Shown piece after piece: positions 21,562-31,877 of a DNA stretch of 64,000 bases. Positions within the stretch are counted from its first letter, which is position 1. Every line of letters starts with the position of its first letter. This DNA comes from Meconema thalassinum. Lineage: Eukaryota > Arthropoda > Insecta > Orthoptera > Tettigoniidae. The stretch is from assembly GCA_946902985.2 (NCBI GenBank), contig OX336395.1, positions 21,058,708 to 21,122,707 of the forward strand, read 5' to 3'. A program made the translations under genes and the position numbers. The notes beneath the pieces were generated by a model. It had not been told where the DNA came from, did not search any database, and saw only the letters and a list, made by a program, of their open reading frames with translations.

Positions 21562-21960
21562 CATTTCTTCATGTTAATATACTTATAGAGTCGTCAAATC
21601 ATAATACAGTACACATAATTACAGGGCTACAGGTAAATACAATGATCAATACACAAAAACAAACACTCATATCTCTGTGCACATTGTCTCGAATCTTCTA
21701 CGGAATACAATTGCCTTGTCTGTGAGCCATTTTTCAAATTTTGATTTAAATGTGAAAATGGTTCTGACATTTCTTAGAGTTAGGGGCAACAAGTTCAAAT
21801 ATTTGGAGGCAGTATACAAGGGATCTTTTCTTCTGAAAGCTCCACTATAATATTGACAGTGAATATCCATTCTGCTTCTAGTGTTGTACAAATGTAGATC
21901 ACCGTGGCAATCAACTATTTCATAACAAGAAACCACTCTATAGCAGTATATAATCTTCTG
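21562..21960 (-). mobile_element. Jockey/CR1-like LINE 3' end, copy 1
   Basis: Minus-strand frame 21667-21936 reads LHLYNTRSRMDIHCQYYSGA...YLNLLPLTLRNVRTIFTFKSKFEKWL, the extreme C-terminus of a jockey/CR1-type RT ORF. The same 3' segment recurs at 23876. Heavily 5'-truncated. Confidence 0.72.
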
Positions 21961-22409
21961 CTAGTAAATGCCTTCTTACTAGCCCTCATCACTCATACAT
22001 AAACCTTGTACCTTTCTTGGAAACACTATTTACAAAGTTCAGAGAGATAATTATTTACAAGCTAAGAGCATAACATATGGTACTAACAAAGTTTCGCTGT
22101 AGTCTTTAAATATATGATATGGTGTCAACAAGAGGCAGTTCAACTAAAACTAAACTTGATTTGGTGTACTCATACTCAGTTGCAAGAGTTGAAAGACGCT
22201 GGGATTGTATAATAAGAACCCGCGGTTAAACTAAAAGGATAACAAGAACGTACAATACTTTCGAACTATTTGGTAGCAGCACAAGGCAGTTTCTATAACA
22301 ACTGTTTTAACTCGAGTCAAACCCAAACACCATGTGGATTCAGCGTTCTGTAATTGCCGAGGAGAGCCAATCATTCATTCAATAATTTCTTTATTACTCC
22401 ATGGTAATA
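21961..22409. other. Intron 2 sequence, nothing recognised
   Basis: Unclassified AT-rich sequence between a LINE end and the Tc1-type element. Confidence 0.35.
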
Positions 22410-23874
22410 CATACATCAAAAAAAGTTTTGCATCACCTCGGTTCCAAGAGTTCCGGAACCTTTAAATACAAAGGGAATAGAGATCAACACAAACAACATT
22501 TCAGCTCGTTTTATTGCTCATGAGACCCACACATTGCATGTTGTACCATCATACAGCTAGACTTTCAGCATTTGTGGTCCAGATTGCAGTACACACCACT
22601 ACCTCTAATACCCAGTAGCACGTCCTCTTGCATTGATGCATGCCTGTATTCGTCGTGGCATACTATCCACAAGTTCATCAAGACACTGTTGGTCCAAATT
22701 GTCCCACTCCTCAACGACAATTCGGCGTAAATCTCTCAGAGTGGTTGGTGGGTCAAGACGTCCATAAACAGCCCTTTGCAACATATCCCAGGCATGTTCG
22801 ATAGGGTTCATGTCTGGCGAACATGCTGGCCACTGTAGTCGAGCGATGTCGTTATCTTGAAGGAACGCATTCACAAGATGTGCACGATGAGGTCGAGAAT
22901 TGTCGTCCATGAAGACAAATGCCTCTCCAATATTCTGCCGATATGGTTGCACTATGGGTCGGAGGATGTCATTCAGGTATCGTAAAGCCGTTTCGGAGCC
23001 TTCCATGACCACCAGTGGCGTACGTCGGCCCCACATAATGCCACCCCAAAACATCAGGGAACCACCACCTTGCTGCACTCGCTGGACAGTGTGTCTAAGA
23101 CGTTCAGCCTGACCAGGGTGCCTCCAAACACGTCTCCGACGATTGTCTGGTTGAAGGCATATGCGACACTCATCGGTGAAGAGAACGTGATGCCAATTCC
23201 GTGGGGTCCATTCAGCATGTTGTTGGGCCCATCTGTACCGCGCTGCATGGTGTCGGGGTTGCAAAGCTGGACCTCGCCATGGACGTCGGGAGTGAAGTTG
23301 CGCATCATGCAGCCTATTGCGCACAGTTTGAGTTGAAACACGACGTCCTGTGGCTGAACGAAACGCATTATTCAACATGGTGGCATTGCTGTCAGGGTTC
23401 CTCCGAGCGGCAATCCGTAAGTAGCGGTCATCCACTACAGTAGTAGCCCTTGGGCGGCCTGAGCGAGGCCTGTCATCGACAGTTCCTGTATCTCTGTACC
23501 TCCTCCATGTCCGAACAACATCACTTTGGTTCACTCTGAGACGCCTGGAAACTTCCCTTGTTGAGAGCCCTTCTTGACACAAAGTAACAATGCGGACGCG
23601 ATCGAACTGCGGTATTGACCTTCTAGGCATGGTAGAACTACAGACAACATGAGCAGCGTACCTTCGTCCTGGTGGAATGACTGGAACTGATCGGCTGTCG
23701 TACCCCCTCCGTCTAATAGGCCCTGCTCATGCATGGTTGTTTACATCTTTGAGCAGTTTTAGTGACATCTATGAACAGTCAAAGGGACTGTATCTTGGAT
23801 ACAATATACACAGTCAACGTCTATATGCCGGAGATCTGGGAACCGAGGTGATGCAAAACTTTTTTTGATGTGTG
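22410..23874 (-). mobile_element. Tc1-type transposon, apparently complete
   Basis: About 1465 bp with inverted ends sharing CATCAAAAAAAGTTTTGCAT, which on each side run on to CACCTCGGTTCC. TA dinucleotides at 22408-22409 and 23875-23876 are the target duplication. It carries one full-length transposase frame. Confidence 0.93.
22605..23630 (-). CDS. Tc1-type transposase, full length
   Basis: 341 residues, the normal size for Tc1 transposases, which cut and paste the element by binding its inverted ends in the nucleus. From the N-terminus: a first helix-turn-helix (FDRVRIVTLCQEGLSTREVS, about residues 9-28), GRPRATT linker near 59-65 with a second helix-turn-helix to about 115, then the DDE domain: VLFTDECRI (first Asp, about 152), FVFMDDNSRPHRAH (second Asp, about 243) and SPDMNPIEHAWDML with the catalytic Glu 34 residues after the second Asp, a DD34E layout. 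The ATG is the natural start (MPRRSIPQFDRV). No stop or frameshift is present, so it may still be active or only recently silenced. It is on the same strand as the host gene, inside intron 2. Confidence 0.93.
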   Translation of the reverse strand: MPRRSIPQFDRVRIVTLCQEGLSTREVSRRLRVNQSDVVRTWRRYRDTGTVDDRPRSGRPRATTVVDDRYLRIAARRNPDSNATMLNNAFRSATGRRVSTQTVRNRLHDAQLHSRRPWRGPALQPRHHAARYRWAQQHAEWTPRNWHHVLFTDECRICLQPDNRRRRVWRHPGQAERLRHTVQRVQQGGGSLMFWGGIMWGRRTPLVVMEGSETALRYLNDILRPIVQPYRQNIGEAFVFMDDNSRPHRAHLVNAFLQDNDIARLQWPACSPDMNPIEHAWDMLQRAVYGRLDPPTTLRDLRRIVVEEWDNLDQQCLDELVDSMPRRIQACINARGRATGY

Positions 23875-23875
23875 T

Positions 23876-25240
23876 ATGTTAATATACATACGGGAGTCGT
23901 CAAATCATAATACAGTATACATAATTACAGGGCTACAGGTAAATACAATGATCAATACACAAAAACAAACACTCATATCTCCGTGCACATTGTCTCGAAT
24001 TCTTCTACGGAATACATACAATGCCTTGTCTGTGAGCCATTTTACACATTTTCATTTAAATGCCATGGGATTACATTTAAATGTAAAACATCAAAGTGGA
24101 TTGTTGTAAGTAGAAACAAAGATGAAATTCAGGGCATTCTTACACTTGGTAATGAAAGAGTTGAAAGGGTTTTATCATATAAATATTTAGGACGTCAAAT
24201 TAATGATAAATGGTACTTGAGTCAAGAAATTCGCTGTAGAATTGAGCAGGCCAAAGTTCTTTCATGAAAATGAGAAAAGTTTTGACCAGCGCTGATTTAA
24301 GTTTGTCATTACGCACCCGACTGCTTCGATGCTACGTTTTTAGTGTCCTGCTCTATGGAGTTGAAACGTGGACACTTACCGAGGTTTTAAGTAAGAAACT
24401 GATAGCATTTGAAATGTGCACGTATCGCAGGATTTTAAGGATATCATGGACAGCTAAAGTCACAAATGTGGAAGTACTGCGGCGTATGAACAAAGACTTG
24501 GAAATTCTCAGTATCATCAAAAGGAGAAAACTAGAATACTTTGGTCATTTCATGCGCAACAACAAATACCACCTCTTGCAATTAATTATCCAAGGGAAAA
24601 TTGATGGCATTAGGGGTCCAGGATGCAGACTAATATCTTGGCTCAAGAACTTAGGCCAGTGTTTTGGACTTAATACAGTGTCACTGTTTAGAACAGCAAT
24701 GGACAAACAGCAGATCATGCTACTGATCTCCAATGTTCTTGAAGGACGAGGCACTTGAAGGAGAAGAAGAAGAACGGTTCTGACATTTCTTAGAGTTAGG
24801 GGCAATAATTTAAAATATTTGAAGGCAGTATACAAGGGATCTTTCTTTTTCTAAAAGCTCCTCTATAATATTGACAGTAAACATCCATTTTGTTTCTAGT
24901 GTTGTACGAATGTAGATCAGAGCTTTTTACAATATTAGCATTTCCAGTTAGAATTTGTCTCTTAATATACATAGAACAATTGAGTAAGTACAATGATGAT
25001 AATGTCATTATTCGGAATTTTTAAAAATAGTCCCTACAAGATGTTCGAGGGTGTAAACCAGACAACATGGATTGCTCTCTTCTGCAGGATATAAATATTG
25101 CTTAAAACTTCCTTTGTTGCACTGCCATATAGATTTATTCCATAAACCAGGTGGGAGTTGCAACTGTTTGTGAACAGCTTTGTGGGTTTTAATAGGGTTA
25201 TGTAGAGCAACTTGATCTTGCAGTCTTATTTGGTTTGAGT
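23876..25240 (-). mobile_element. Jockey/CR1-like LINE 3' region, copy 2, interrupted
   Basis: 23876-24060 repeats the 3' end of the 21562 copy (GTCGTCAAATCATAATACAG); coding remnants resume at 24775 and continue to about 25240 (LTLRNVRT, SSDLHSYNTRNKMDVYCQYY, MTLSSLYLLNCSMYIKRQ, and further upstream the GINLYGSATKEVLSNIYILQ type segment in another frame). Several frameshifts. A second LINE is inserted at 24088-24774. Confidence 0.7.
24088..24774 (+). mobile_element. RTE-like LINE 3' fragment, nested
   Basis: Plus-strand frames 24100-24267 (ERVLSYKYLGRQIND) and 24264-24758 (VLLYGVETWTLTEVLSKKLI, MCTYRRILRISWTAKVTN, KRRKLEYFGHFMRN) are the C-terminus of an RTE-like LINE ORF with one frameshift. 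It ends in a (GAA)n tail at about 24759-24774 and splits the older LINE. Confidence 0.75.
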
Positions 25241-25465
25241 AACCTGCATCTGACGATGTTTGCATACGAAACAAGTTATATTTTTTGTTGGCATACCAGC
25301 ATACCAACTCAATGGCAGGTTATGACTATTGTAGAGGATACTGCAAAACAAACCAGAATGAAACCTAACCAATAAGAGATAAAAGTGGACTTAACTTGGG
25401 CACAGAGATTGCTGTAATCAGTACTGAATCTGTGTTACAAAAAGCAGATATGATGGCTCTATTAC

Positions 25466-25546
25466 CTTAATTGTATGTCCTGAAGTCTCTTCTTCTCCAC
25501 TTGAACCTTGTTCAACCTTTACCTCCACCAGGTTAGCACATGGCTC
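25466..25546 (-). CDS. C2H2 zinc-finger protein, coding exon 2
   Basis: An 81-base phase-0 exon on the minus strand. The acceptor is a T-rich tract ending TTTTGTATTTTAG|GAG and the donor is AAG|GTAATAG. It reads 27 residues beginning EPCANLVEVKVEQGSSGEEE and ending HTIK, another acidic linker segment of the same style as exon 3. Flanked by a degenerate LINE 3' region and by the duplicated segment beside the Harbinger-like element. Intron 2 (13648-25465) is about 11.8 kb and intron 1 (25547-43902) about 18.4 kb. Confidence 0.74.
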
Positions 25547-25680
25547 CTAAAATACAAAAAATATAAAAATTTAAAGTTGTTATCTTTTAATTTGAAGTGC
25601 ACGTCTATAATGTTTTTCTTCAAAAACCAGTACACCAATCACCATCTACTTTTTAGCATGGGCATATTTTAGTACTGGGG

Positions 25681-25791
25681 GTTGACACGGTGGTTACCAT
25701 GGCAACAAGTGTTCATCATCTAGTTCAGTAGAGACATGTATATGTTGCTGTAAGAACATCGGTTGCGAGATAGCACGATATTGTAGCCTTA
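25681..25791 (+). repeat. Direct repeat left of the Harbinger-like element
   Basis: GGTGGTTACCATGGCAACAA and the following roughly 75 bases (ATCTAGTTCAGTAGAGACAT, TGTAAGAACATC) recur at 29562-29635 on the other side of the element with few differences. Too long to be a target duplication of this transposon type. Confidence 0.65.
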
Positions 25792-26068
25792 GGGCCCCTT
25801 CACACGAGGCCACTTAGCAGCGCTTCTTCGTGGCGCGTTGGTGGCGCTTCTACCAAGCGTTAGTTGCGCGTTGGTGGCGCTTCTACAGAGCGTTAGTGGC
25901 GCTTCTACCAAGCGTAGCTCAGTTTTCCAGTAAACATGGACTTAGAAGGTGATATAATTCTTGCCATGTCCCTCATACGGAGGAGAAAGAGACTAAAACG
26001 GAAAACAAGAAGATTCTGGGTGCATCCATTGGTTTTGGAAAGGCAGAATCGAGGACTGTTCTACACCT

Positions 26069-27361
26069 AAAAAATGCGTAAACATTGACCATTATGGCAA
26101 TGGTAATAATTAATATCCGTGTTGACTGATAGTATTCACTTATTAAAACCGCTTAGTCAAACACTAAAGAAACGTTTAATTACATTACTAATGGTACATG
26201 TTTCGGTATTTCATTGACACCTTCCTCAGCGTGATTGATATTAAATCTTAAACCTAGTTAACAAAGACAAACAGAAAATATCCTTACAAAAATTGTTTAA
26301 AATCAAAAATGGAAAAGCTTGCAAATAATTAAATGCCATGTATTAAAAATGATAGTAAAAAGATGCTATTAAAATATGAGATCTACCTTATAAACTGCCT
26401 ACGTCAATACTCCAATAATTTTGATCGAACAAAACTGTAGTGACAGAAGATGTCGCTGTCAGAAGAATGAAGAAGCGCAAAGGATGTAGGTCAAATTGTC
26501 GATTCGAAACGGAACAAACATTTTGTAATCCAGTCCTCCAACCTAAAACTTCAGTCGATTCGCAACTTAATGGCCCACTCTGTTGTTATAGTTTCTTAAT
26601 GGGTGACGCAATGTGCAGGCTATTTATCAAACACAGCAATCAAGTATATTACCCAGTGTCGACTTCAGGTGGAATACTGTTACCTTCGAGGAACGTAATA
26701 GTTTAAGGTATTACCTTCTCCTAAACTTCGATGACTCAGTTGGTGTGTATAGGGCAATACAATGTGCAGGTTATTTACCAAACACAGCAATCAAGCATAT
26801 TGCCCAGTGTCGTCTTCAGTATTCCACCTGAAGTCGACACTGGGTAATATACTTGATTGCTGTGTTTGATAAATAGCCTGCACATTGCGTCACCCATTAA
26901 GAAACTATAACAACAGAGTGGGCCATTAAGTTGCGAATCGACTGAAGTTTTAGGTTGGAGGACTGGATTACAAAATTTTTGTTCCGTTTTGAAGCGACAA
27001 TTTGACCTACATCCTTTGCGCTTCTTCATTCTTCTGACAGCGACATCTTCTGTCACTACAGTTTTTCGATCAAAATTATTGGAGTATTGACGTAGGCAGT
27101 TTATAAGGTAGATCTCATATTTTAATAGCATTTTTTTACTATCATTTTTAATACATGGCATTTAATTATTTGCAAGCTTTTCCATTTTTTATTTTAAACA
27201 ATTTTTGTAAGGATATTTTCTGTTTGTCTTTGTTAACTAGGTTTAAGATTTAATATCAATCACGCTGAGGAAGGTGTCAATGAAATACCGAAACATGTAC
27301 CATTAGTAATGTAATTAAACGTTTCTTTAGTGTTTGACTAGGTGGTTTTAATAAGTGAATA
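26069..27361. mobile_element. Inverted Penelope-like insertion in the Harbinger element
   Basis: Flanked by a 12-bp duplication TGTTCTACACCT (26057-26068 and 27362-27373). It is made of two opposed arms (about 26130-26680 and 26821-27361), so identical frames appear on both strands (TEDVAVRRMKKRKGCRSNC). Each arm carries CTGAGGA...GAAAC (27265-27294 plus strand; 26200-26229 minus), a hammerhead-type core with a pairable GGTGT/ATACC between, typical for Penelope-like ends. About 60 bases at the left are unpaired. Family is inferred. Confidence 0.6.
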
Positions 27362-27539
27362 TGTTCTACACCTTATTCGATGATCTACAACAGGATGACG
27401 AAAAGTTCTTTGCGTACTTTCGCATGTCCAAAAAATAATTTTAAGAGTCCCACGCCGTAGTTGTGATCGTAATTAGTTGTTTATTTATTGCGTTTTAAGG
27501 GGCGGAACTACGAGGTCATCTGCCCCTGTAGTTGTGGTC

Positions 27540-27800
27540 GTTTAATCGTGCACCACGGCTGTGAGGGCAGCTGTAGCAAGCCTAGAGATCGTAGGTTCAA
27601 AACCCAGCACTGACAGAAAATATCCAGAGTGTGGTTTTTCTACACTCCATCTAGGCAAATGCCGGGATATTACTTTACCACTGCTAGTAACGCACATGAT
27701 AAGGACTTCCTGGCCTCTGAGACCTACGAAGATATCCAATTAACTACGGAATCAACCGGCCAGTGCATACCCATAAGGTATCTTCTGAAAAATGGGTATC
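27540..27800 (+). repeat. tRNA-derived SINE copy
   Basis: Contains a B-box-like GTAGGTTCAAAACCC near 27591-27605 and then TCTAGGCAAATGCCGGGAT, a body also seen, diverged, at 52016-52250 (TGCGAATGCCGGGATGGTTC). Immediately upstream (27499-27530) sits the hairpin tail GGGGCGGAACTACGAGG. Confidence 0.6.
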
Positions 27801-27829
27801 ATAATGTTTACTTGCGATTCTGTTGAATC

Positions 27830-28695
27830 ATTCTTCAGTACATCCCCTAGGGGCTTACGACTAGTGGGACGTGGGTTTGGTGACCACGAGACCCCAGCTG
27901 AGTCCGGTATTACTTGCACTTACTTGTACCGGGCCCCTTTCTGTCATCATTCATGTCAACCACCCTTGATCACCTTTCGTTTACTTACGACATTACGACA
28001 CTCCCCCTCCCTTAGGGGCTTACAACTTGTGGGACGTTGGTTGTTGACCACGGCCCAGCTGAGTTCGCGATTGCTTCCACTTAATTGTGCCGGGGTCCTC
28101 TCTGGAATATTTCCTGTCGGCCTCCCTTGATCAACTCTTGTTCTCTTCCAACCCTGAAGGTATTAGGATATCCAAGGTCTAGGGAGTCTTTCAAATTCCC
28201 GCCTTAATTGTACATTGTCTCATCTTTCCTGATACCCTCGTTCTTCAAAGGGTCAGGTCTCTTATTTTTCTTGTCATCATGTCTCTTTCCTTCTGCACAA
28301 GGTCATAAAGGAGGCACGGGGTGTGTAGACCCACCACTGAAGGTGCGCCCTGGATAGTGCTACACCCTCAAGGGCTCACGGCTGTTGAGTTCGGGAGGAT
28401 ACCTGAGCTGGATCTTTTTTTTTTCCTTTTTCCAGTGACTGGGGTGGACTCTCTTATTTCCCTTCCTATGTGCCTTTCATGGCTCTACATCATTCCAAAT
28501 CCATCAATTCTCATTTTTCGAGGGCTGAGGGTATTTCTTTTACCTGTATTTTATTTCCCTTATTCCTTCCTTTTGTTATTTTCTTCTCTTAATCCGTAAG
28601 TTAGTTGTAAGTTTTAGTTCTAGTGTTCATTTCATTATATTTCATTTTCACCCAAACATTCGATGTTAGGCCCTTTAACATCAACAAACATCAAA
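27830..28695 (+). mobile_element. LINE 3' UTR fragment
   Basis: Two tandem copies of a roughly 180-bp segment (TAGGGGCTTACGACTAGTGG at 27849, TAGGGGCTTACAACTTGTGG at 28012), then the region shared with 11100-12345, ending GATGTTAGGCCCTTTAACAT near 28661-28680 and ATCAACAAACATCAAAT, a likely 3' terminus. No RT coding remains. Confidence 0.5.
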
Positions 28696-29150
28696 TTACA
28701 ATTTCAGCAATACCTTTGCCGACAATGAAAACTGCATGTCCGGGTTACGTTGTATACACAGTGGAAATAATTTCTTGTATGAAATGTTTGGATTGCATTT
28801 CTCAGAACTCTAACTCATTAATCTAACCGCAGCAACAGACTTGCCAGCGTCATTGCAGAGAAATTTGTATCACCGGTTACGGATATTAGACCGTATTGCA
28901 CAAGCCGAAATAGGCTACCGGTTGCTTCCAAATGCCTTCTGAATTAACCATTCAGCAGGAAAGTTAATGAAGTTTTATAAAAACCGAGTGAACCTAATGG
29001 AATTCTATTTTAATCAGGTGTAAGGTATGCCTAGTTTCTCTCAGATTTAATATCACGCTATTTTATTTTGTGATATAATTTACATTTTGATATTGCGGAA
29101 ATTATAATAAGTCATAATTCTTTGTTATGCTATGCGGTGTTGACTGCGCT
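28696..29150. other. Interior of the Harbinger-like element, unrecognised
   Basis: No open frame of note; likely decayed interior of the host element. Confidence 0.35.
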
Positions 29151-29652
29151 GTGTGAGCAGTTGAGTAACTAACGGGATATCATGTAAAAAGCCTCATTGT
29201 CTAGGCCGGTAGTGGAGAGCGCAGCTGGCATCCAGTCGGCCGTGAAAATACACGACCATGTGGCGAGCCGTCCGTTAGTAGCGCTACCGACGCGCCACTA
29301 ACGCGCTACGTATGCGCCACTAACTAGTGGCGTGGCTGCAGCCTCGTATGAAAGCAACAATCTAGTTCCTGGTTTCGCGAAGAGAAGCGCTTCTTTTTGT
29401 GGCCGCCACCAGCGGCGAAGTCAACTACACAGAGCGTCTGCAGCGCCACTGTTCTGTGGCGGTGGCTGTGTATGAACGCTCTCATTTATCTCTAGTATTT
29501 ATGAACGGAAGCGCTTCAGGGAAGCGCTGCTAAGTGGCCTCGTGTGAAGGGGCCCTTATATCCGGTGGTTACCATGGCAACAAGTGATCGTCATCTAGTT
29601 CAGTAGAGACATCAATATCTTTCTATAAGAACATCTTACTTACTAAGTTACT

Positions 29653-30568
29653 TACGAGGGAAGTATCCCAGCTCGAACGGCTAAAACCGACTGGCAGTGC
29701 GCTTAACATACGAAGATATGTCTGTTCTACTACCCATCACGGGCATTTATCTGTAAAACCCCGCATTAGTGTACAATCAATGTTTGGAAGTTATGGCGTC
29801 CAAAGATTGCAGAAACACAATTCGCAGCAGAAACTACCGTGCATCAGGCAATTCGGACCATAATATTAGGGAAAATCCATTCCTAGCAATTGGTTAGACC
29901 TTTAGCATATATGTGGTAACATTACAAAAAGATTGCAGGAGCACAATTCGCAGCAGAAACTACCGTGCAACAGGAAATTCGGGCCATTATATTAGGGAAA
30001 ATCCATTCCTAGCAATTGGTTAGACCTTTAGCATATACTGTATGTGGTAACATTACAAAAAAATTGCAGGAACACAATTCTCAGCAGAAACTACCGTGCA
30101 ACAGGAAATTCGGGCCATTATATTTACAAGAATCAGATATGGTGCAGTATCATCTGGCAAAAGGTTGAACACTTTCTTGCAACAAGAAAGCTTAACACAT
30201 GCAGTACCGTGTTGACATAGTCATCTTTCCCACAATAGAAGATACTGTGTTGTCCTTCATTCGACGTCGAAGTGAAAATGTGGAGCTTCAATGAAGTGAT
30301 TAAAACACAGGGGAATGGAACAGTACGCACACTTAACAAGGGCAACATGTAGACATACTCCATTATTTACAATGTTCCCGCATTGCAATAGTCCAAACTC
30401 AAACGCCACGGTGATCACATTATCACATACTCAGATGGCGCTGGCGACCGAACACGTACTTTTACAGTTGAACGGCATTGATAGCTATTGACATTGGTAC
30501 AACTGTATACTTTAAACCCACTTTCAGTCGGTTTTCGCCGTTCGAGCTGGGGTACTTCCCTCGTTACA
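29653..30568. mobile_element. Non-autonomous DNA element with internal 130-bp repeats
   Basis: About 45-bp inverted ends (TTACGAGGGAAGTATCCCAG, and on the other strand TAACGAGGGAAGTACCCCAG), continuing through GCTCGAACGGC. Inside, 29802-30122 is about 2.5 copies of a 128-131 bp tandem repeat (CAGCAGAAACTACCGTGCA, TCCATTCCTAGCAATTGG). No ORF with known homology. Superfamily uncertain. Confidence 0.68.
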
Positions 30569-31877
30569 GGCGTTCTAAATTTTGATTATTTTTCTTCAAG
30601 CGTCCCCGAATGCCATTTTAATTTTCAAAATCAGTGCCATCAACATAAAATTTTAGTGTCAAAATAGTACATTATGCAACGAGCATATAATGGCAATAAT
30701 TAAGACACGAGTATGTTATAAAACGAGCGAAGCGAGTGTCTTAATTACCATTATAGGCGAGTTGCATACGACTGTTAATGTTTGACGATAATTATAACTT
30801 TATTATATGTTTTAACATAAATATTCATAAATGTCTGTCGGTTGACTACTTCTTCTTGGGAATTGTGTGGGCTCAACATTTGCTCTCTACCAAATAACGG
30901 ATCCCAAAGCTTTGAAACATTATGGCCGGTGCATGTCCGTAATGGCTAGAAGGATGGTGTAGTAATCTTCTGGACATAGATTCCTAAATTTCTTGCATAT
31001 TTCATAGTATTCTCTTGTTACCATAAAGGTTCATGCTGACTTTGTCTTTGTGTTTGGCATTGTAACTACATTGTTGATCCAATATAGGCTACATTGTCAA
31101 CTTTCAAATCATGTAATTCATGTCCGACATGTTGGATTTTGAGTGCATGTGCGAAGTTATCCTTACCTAATTGGTCAATTAATGAAAATATTCAGCTATG
31201 ATTGGTTGGAGGAACTGTATCATAATGAAAAGTAGTACTTTAATGACCACCATTATGATACAGTTTTCTGAAATATGATATATACATTTCGACATCGTCA
31301 AACGTAAAATCCATTTAAAAAGTTTAGAAGCGGTGCATGACGTATCACTCCCTCATAACTTTTCGAAAGTACAAAGATAACCAAAATACCTGTAGTAATG
31401 GTCAGAATACAATCTGGAGATGCTGTAGTAATAGATGTTCACTCCTCTGCTGTCTATAACCCACCCGCTATCCCAAATAGGATCACGAATTAAATAGAGG
31501 AAATTCCAGCTGTGTCCGCCATTTTCACCATTAATTATGTACTAGTACAGTACTGCCAACCCCGCACTTACGGTACTACCTTGTATATGTGCGGTACTGT
31601 GAAACAAAATAGCGCCGAGTTCACTTGACAGTGCGCTGAGTTTGTACCAGTTCGCAATGGATTGTGCAAGCTGTCTCATTACTTGGCATTCACTGACAGG
31701 AGTGTTCCTTGTTTCATTTTCGCCACATCGAGTGTGTGTTTTTGTTGTTCTTTTCTTTTCCCCGTTGTAATAATTCGTGTTCTTTCAATAATAATTTTCA
31801 TCGAAACCAATCTGTTCAACATATAAAACAAACCTAACCGAGACCCCCTTGCTTATAGTGCAACCAGTAATTTTCGT
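30569..31877. other. Intron 1 sequence with two hairpins
   Basis: Hairpins at 30675-30772 (GCAACGAGCATATAATGG pairing with CCATTATAGGCGAGTTGC) and 31208-31268 (AACTGTATCATAATG with its reverse). TTAATGTTTGACGAT (30775) and ATCGTCAAACGTAA (31300) are an inverted pair that may mark a small element. No exon recognised. Confidence 0.45.

Larger units (their letters stand above)
25792..29555 (+). mobile_element. PIF/Harbinger-like transposon remnant
   Basis: Perfect 35-bp inverted ends beginning GGGCCCCTTCACACGAGGCC, bordered by TTA at 25789-25791 and 29556-29558, the three-base target typical of PIF/Harbinger. Coding remnant: ATG at 25936 reads MDLEGDIILAMSLIRRRKR, RRFWVHPLVLERQNRGLFYT, then beyond an insertion LFDDLQQDDEKFFAYFRMSK and a stop, which is the N-terminus of Harbinger nucleases. 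The catalytic part is gone. It hosts a Penelope-like insertion, a SINE and a LINE 3' UTR fragment. Confidence 0.86.

Noticed and set aside
22900..23443. Plus-strand frames over the Tc1 transposase
   Set aside because: Antisense shadows of the full-length transposase gene.
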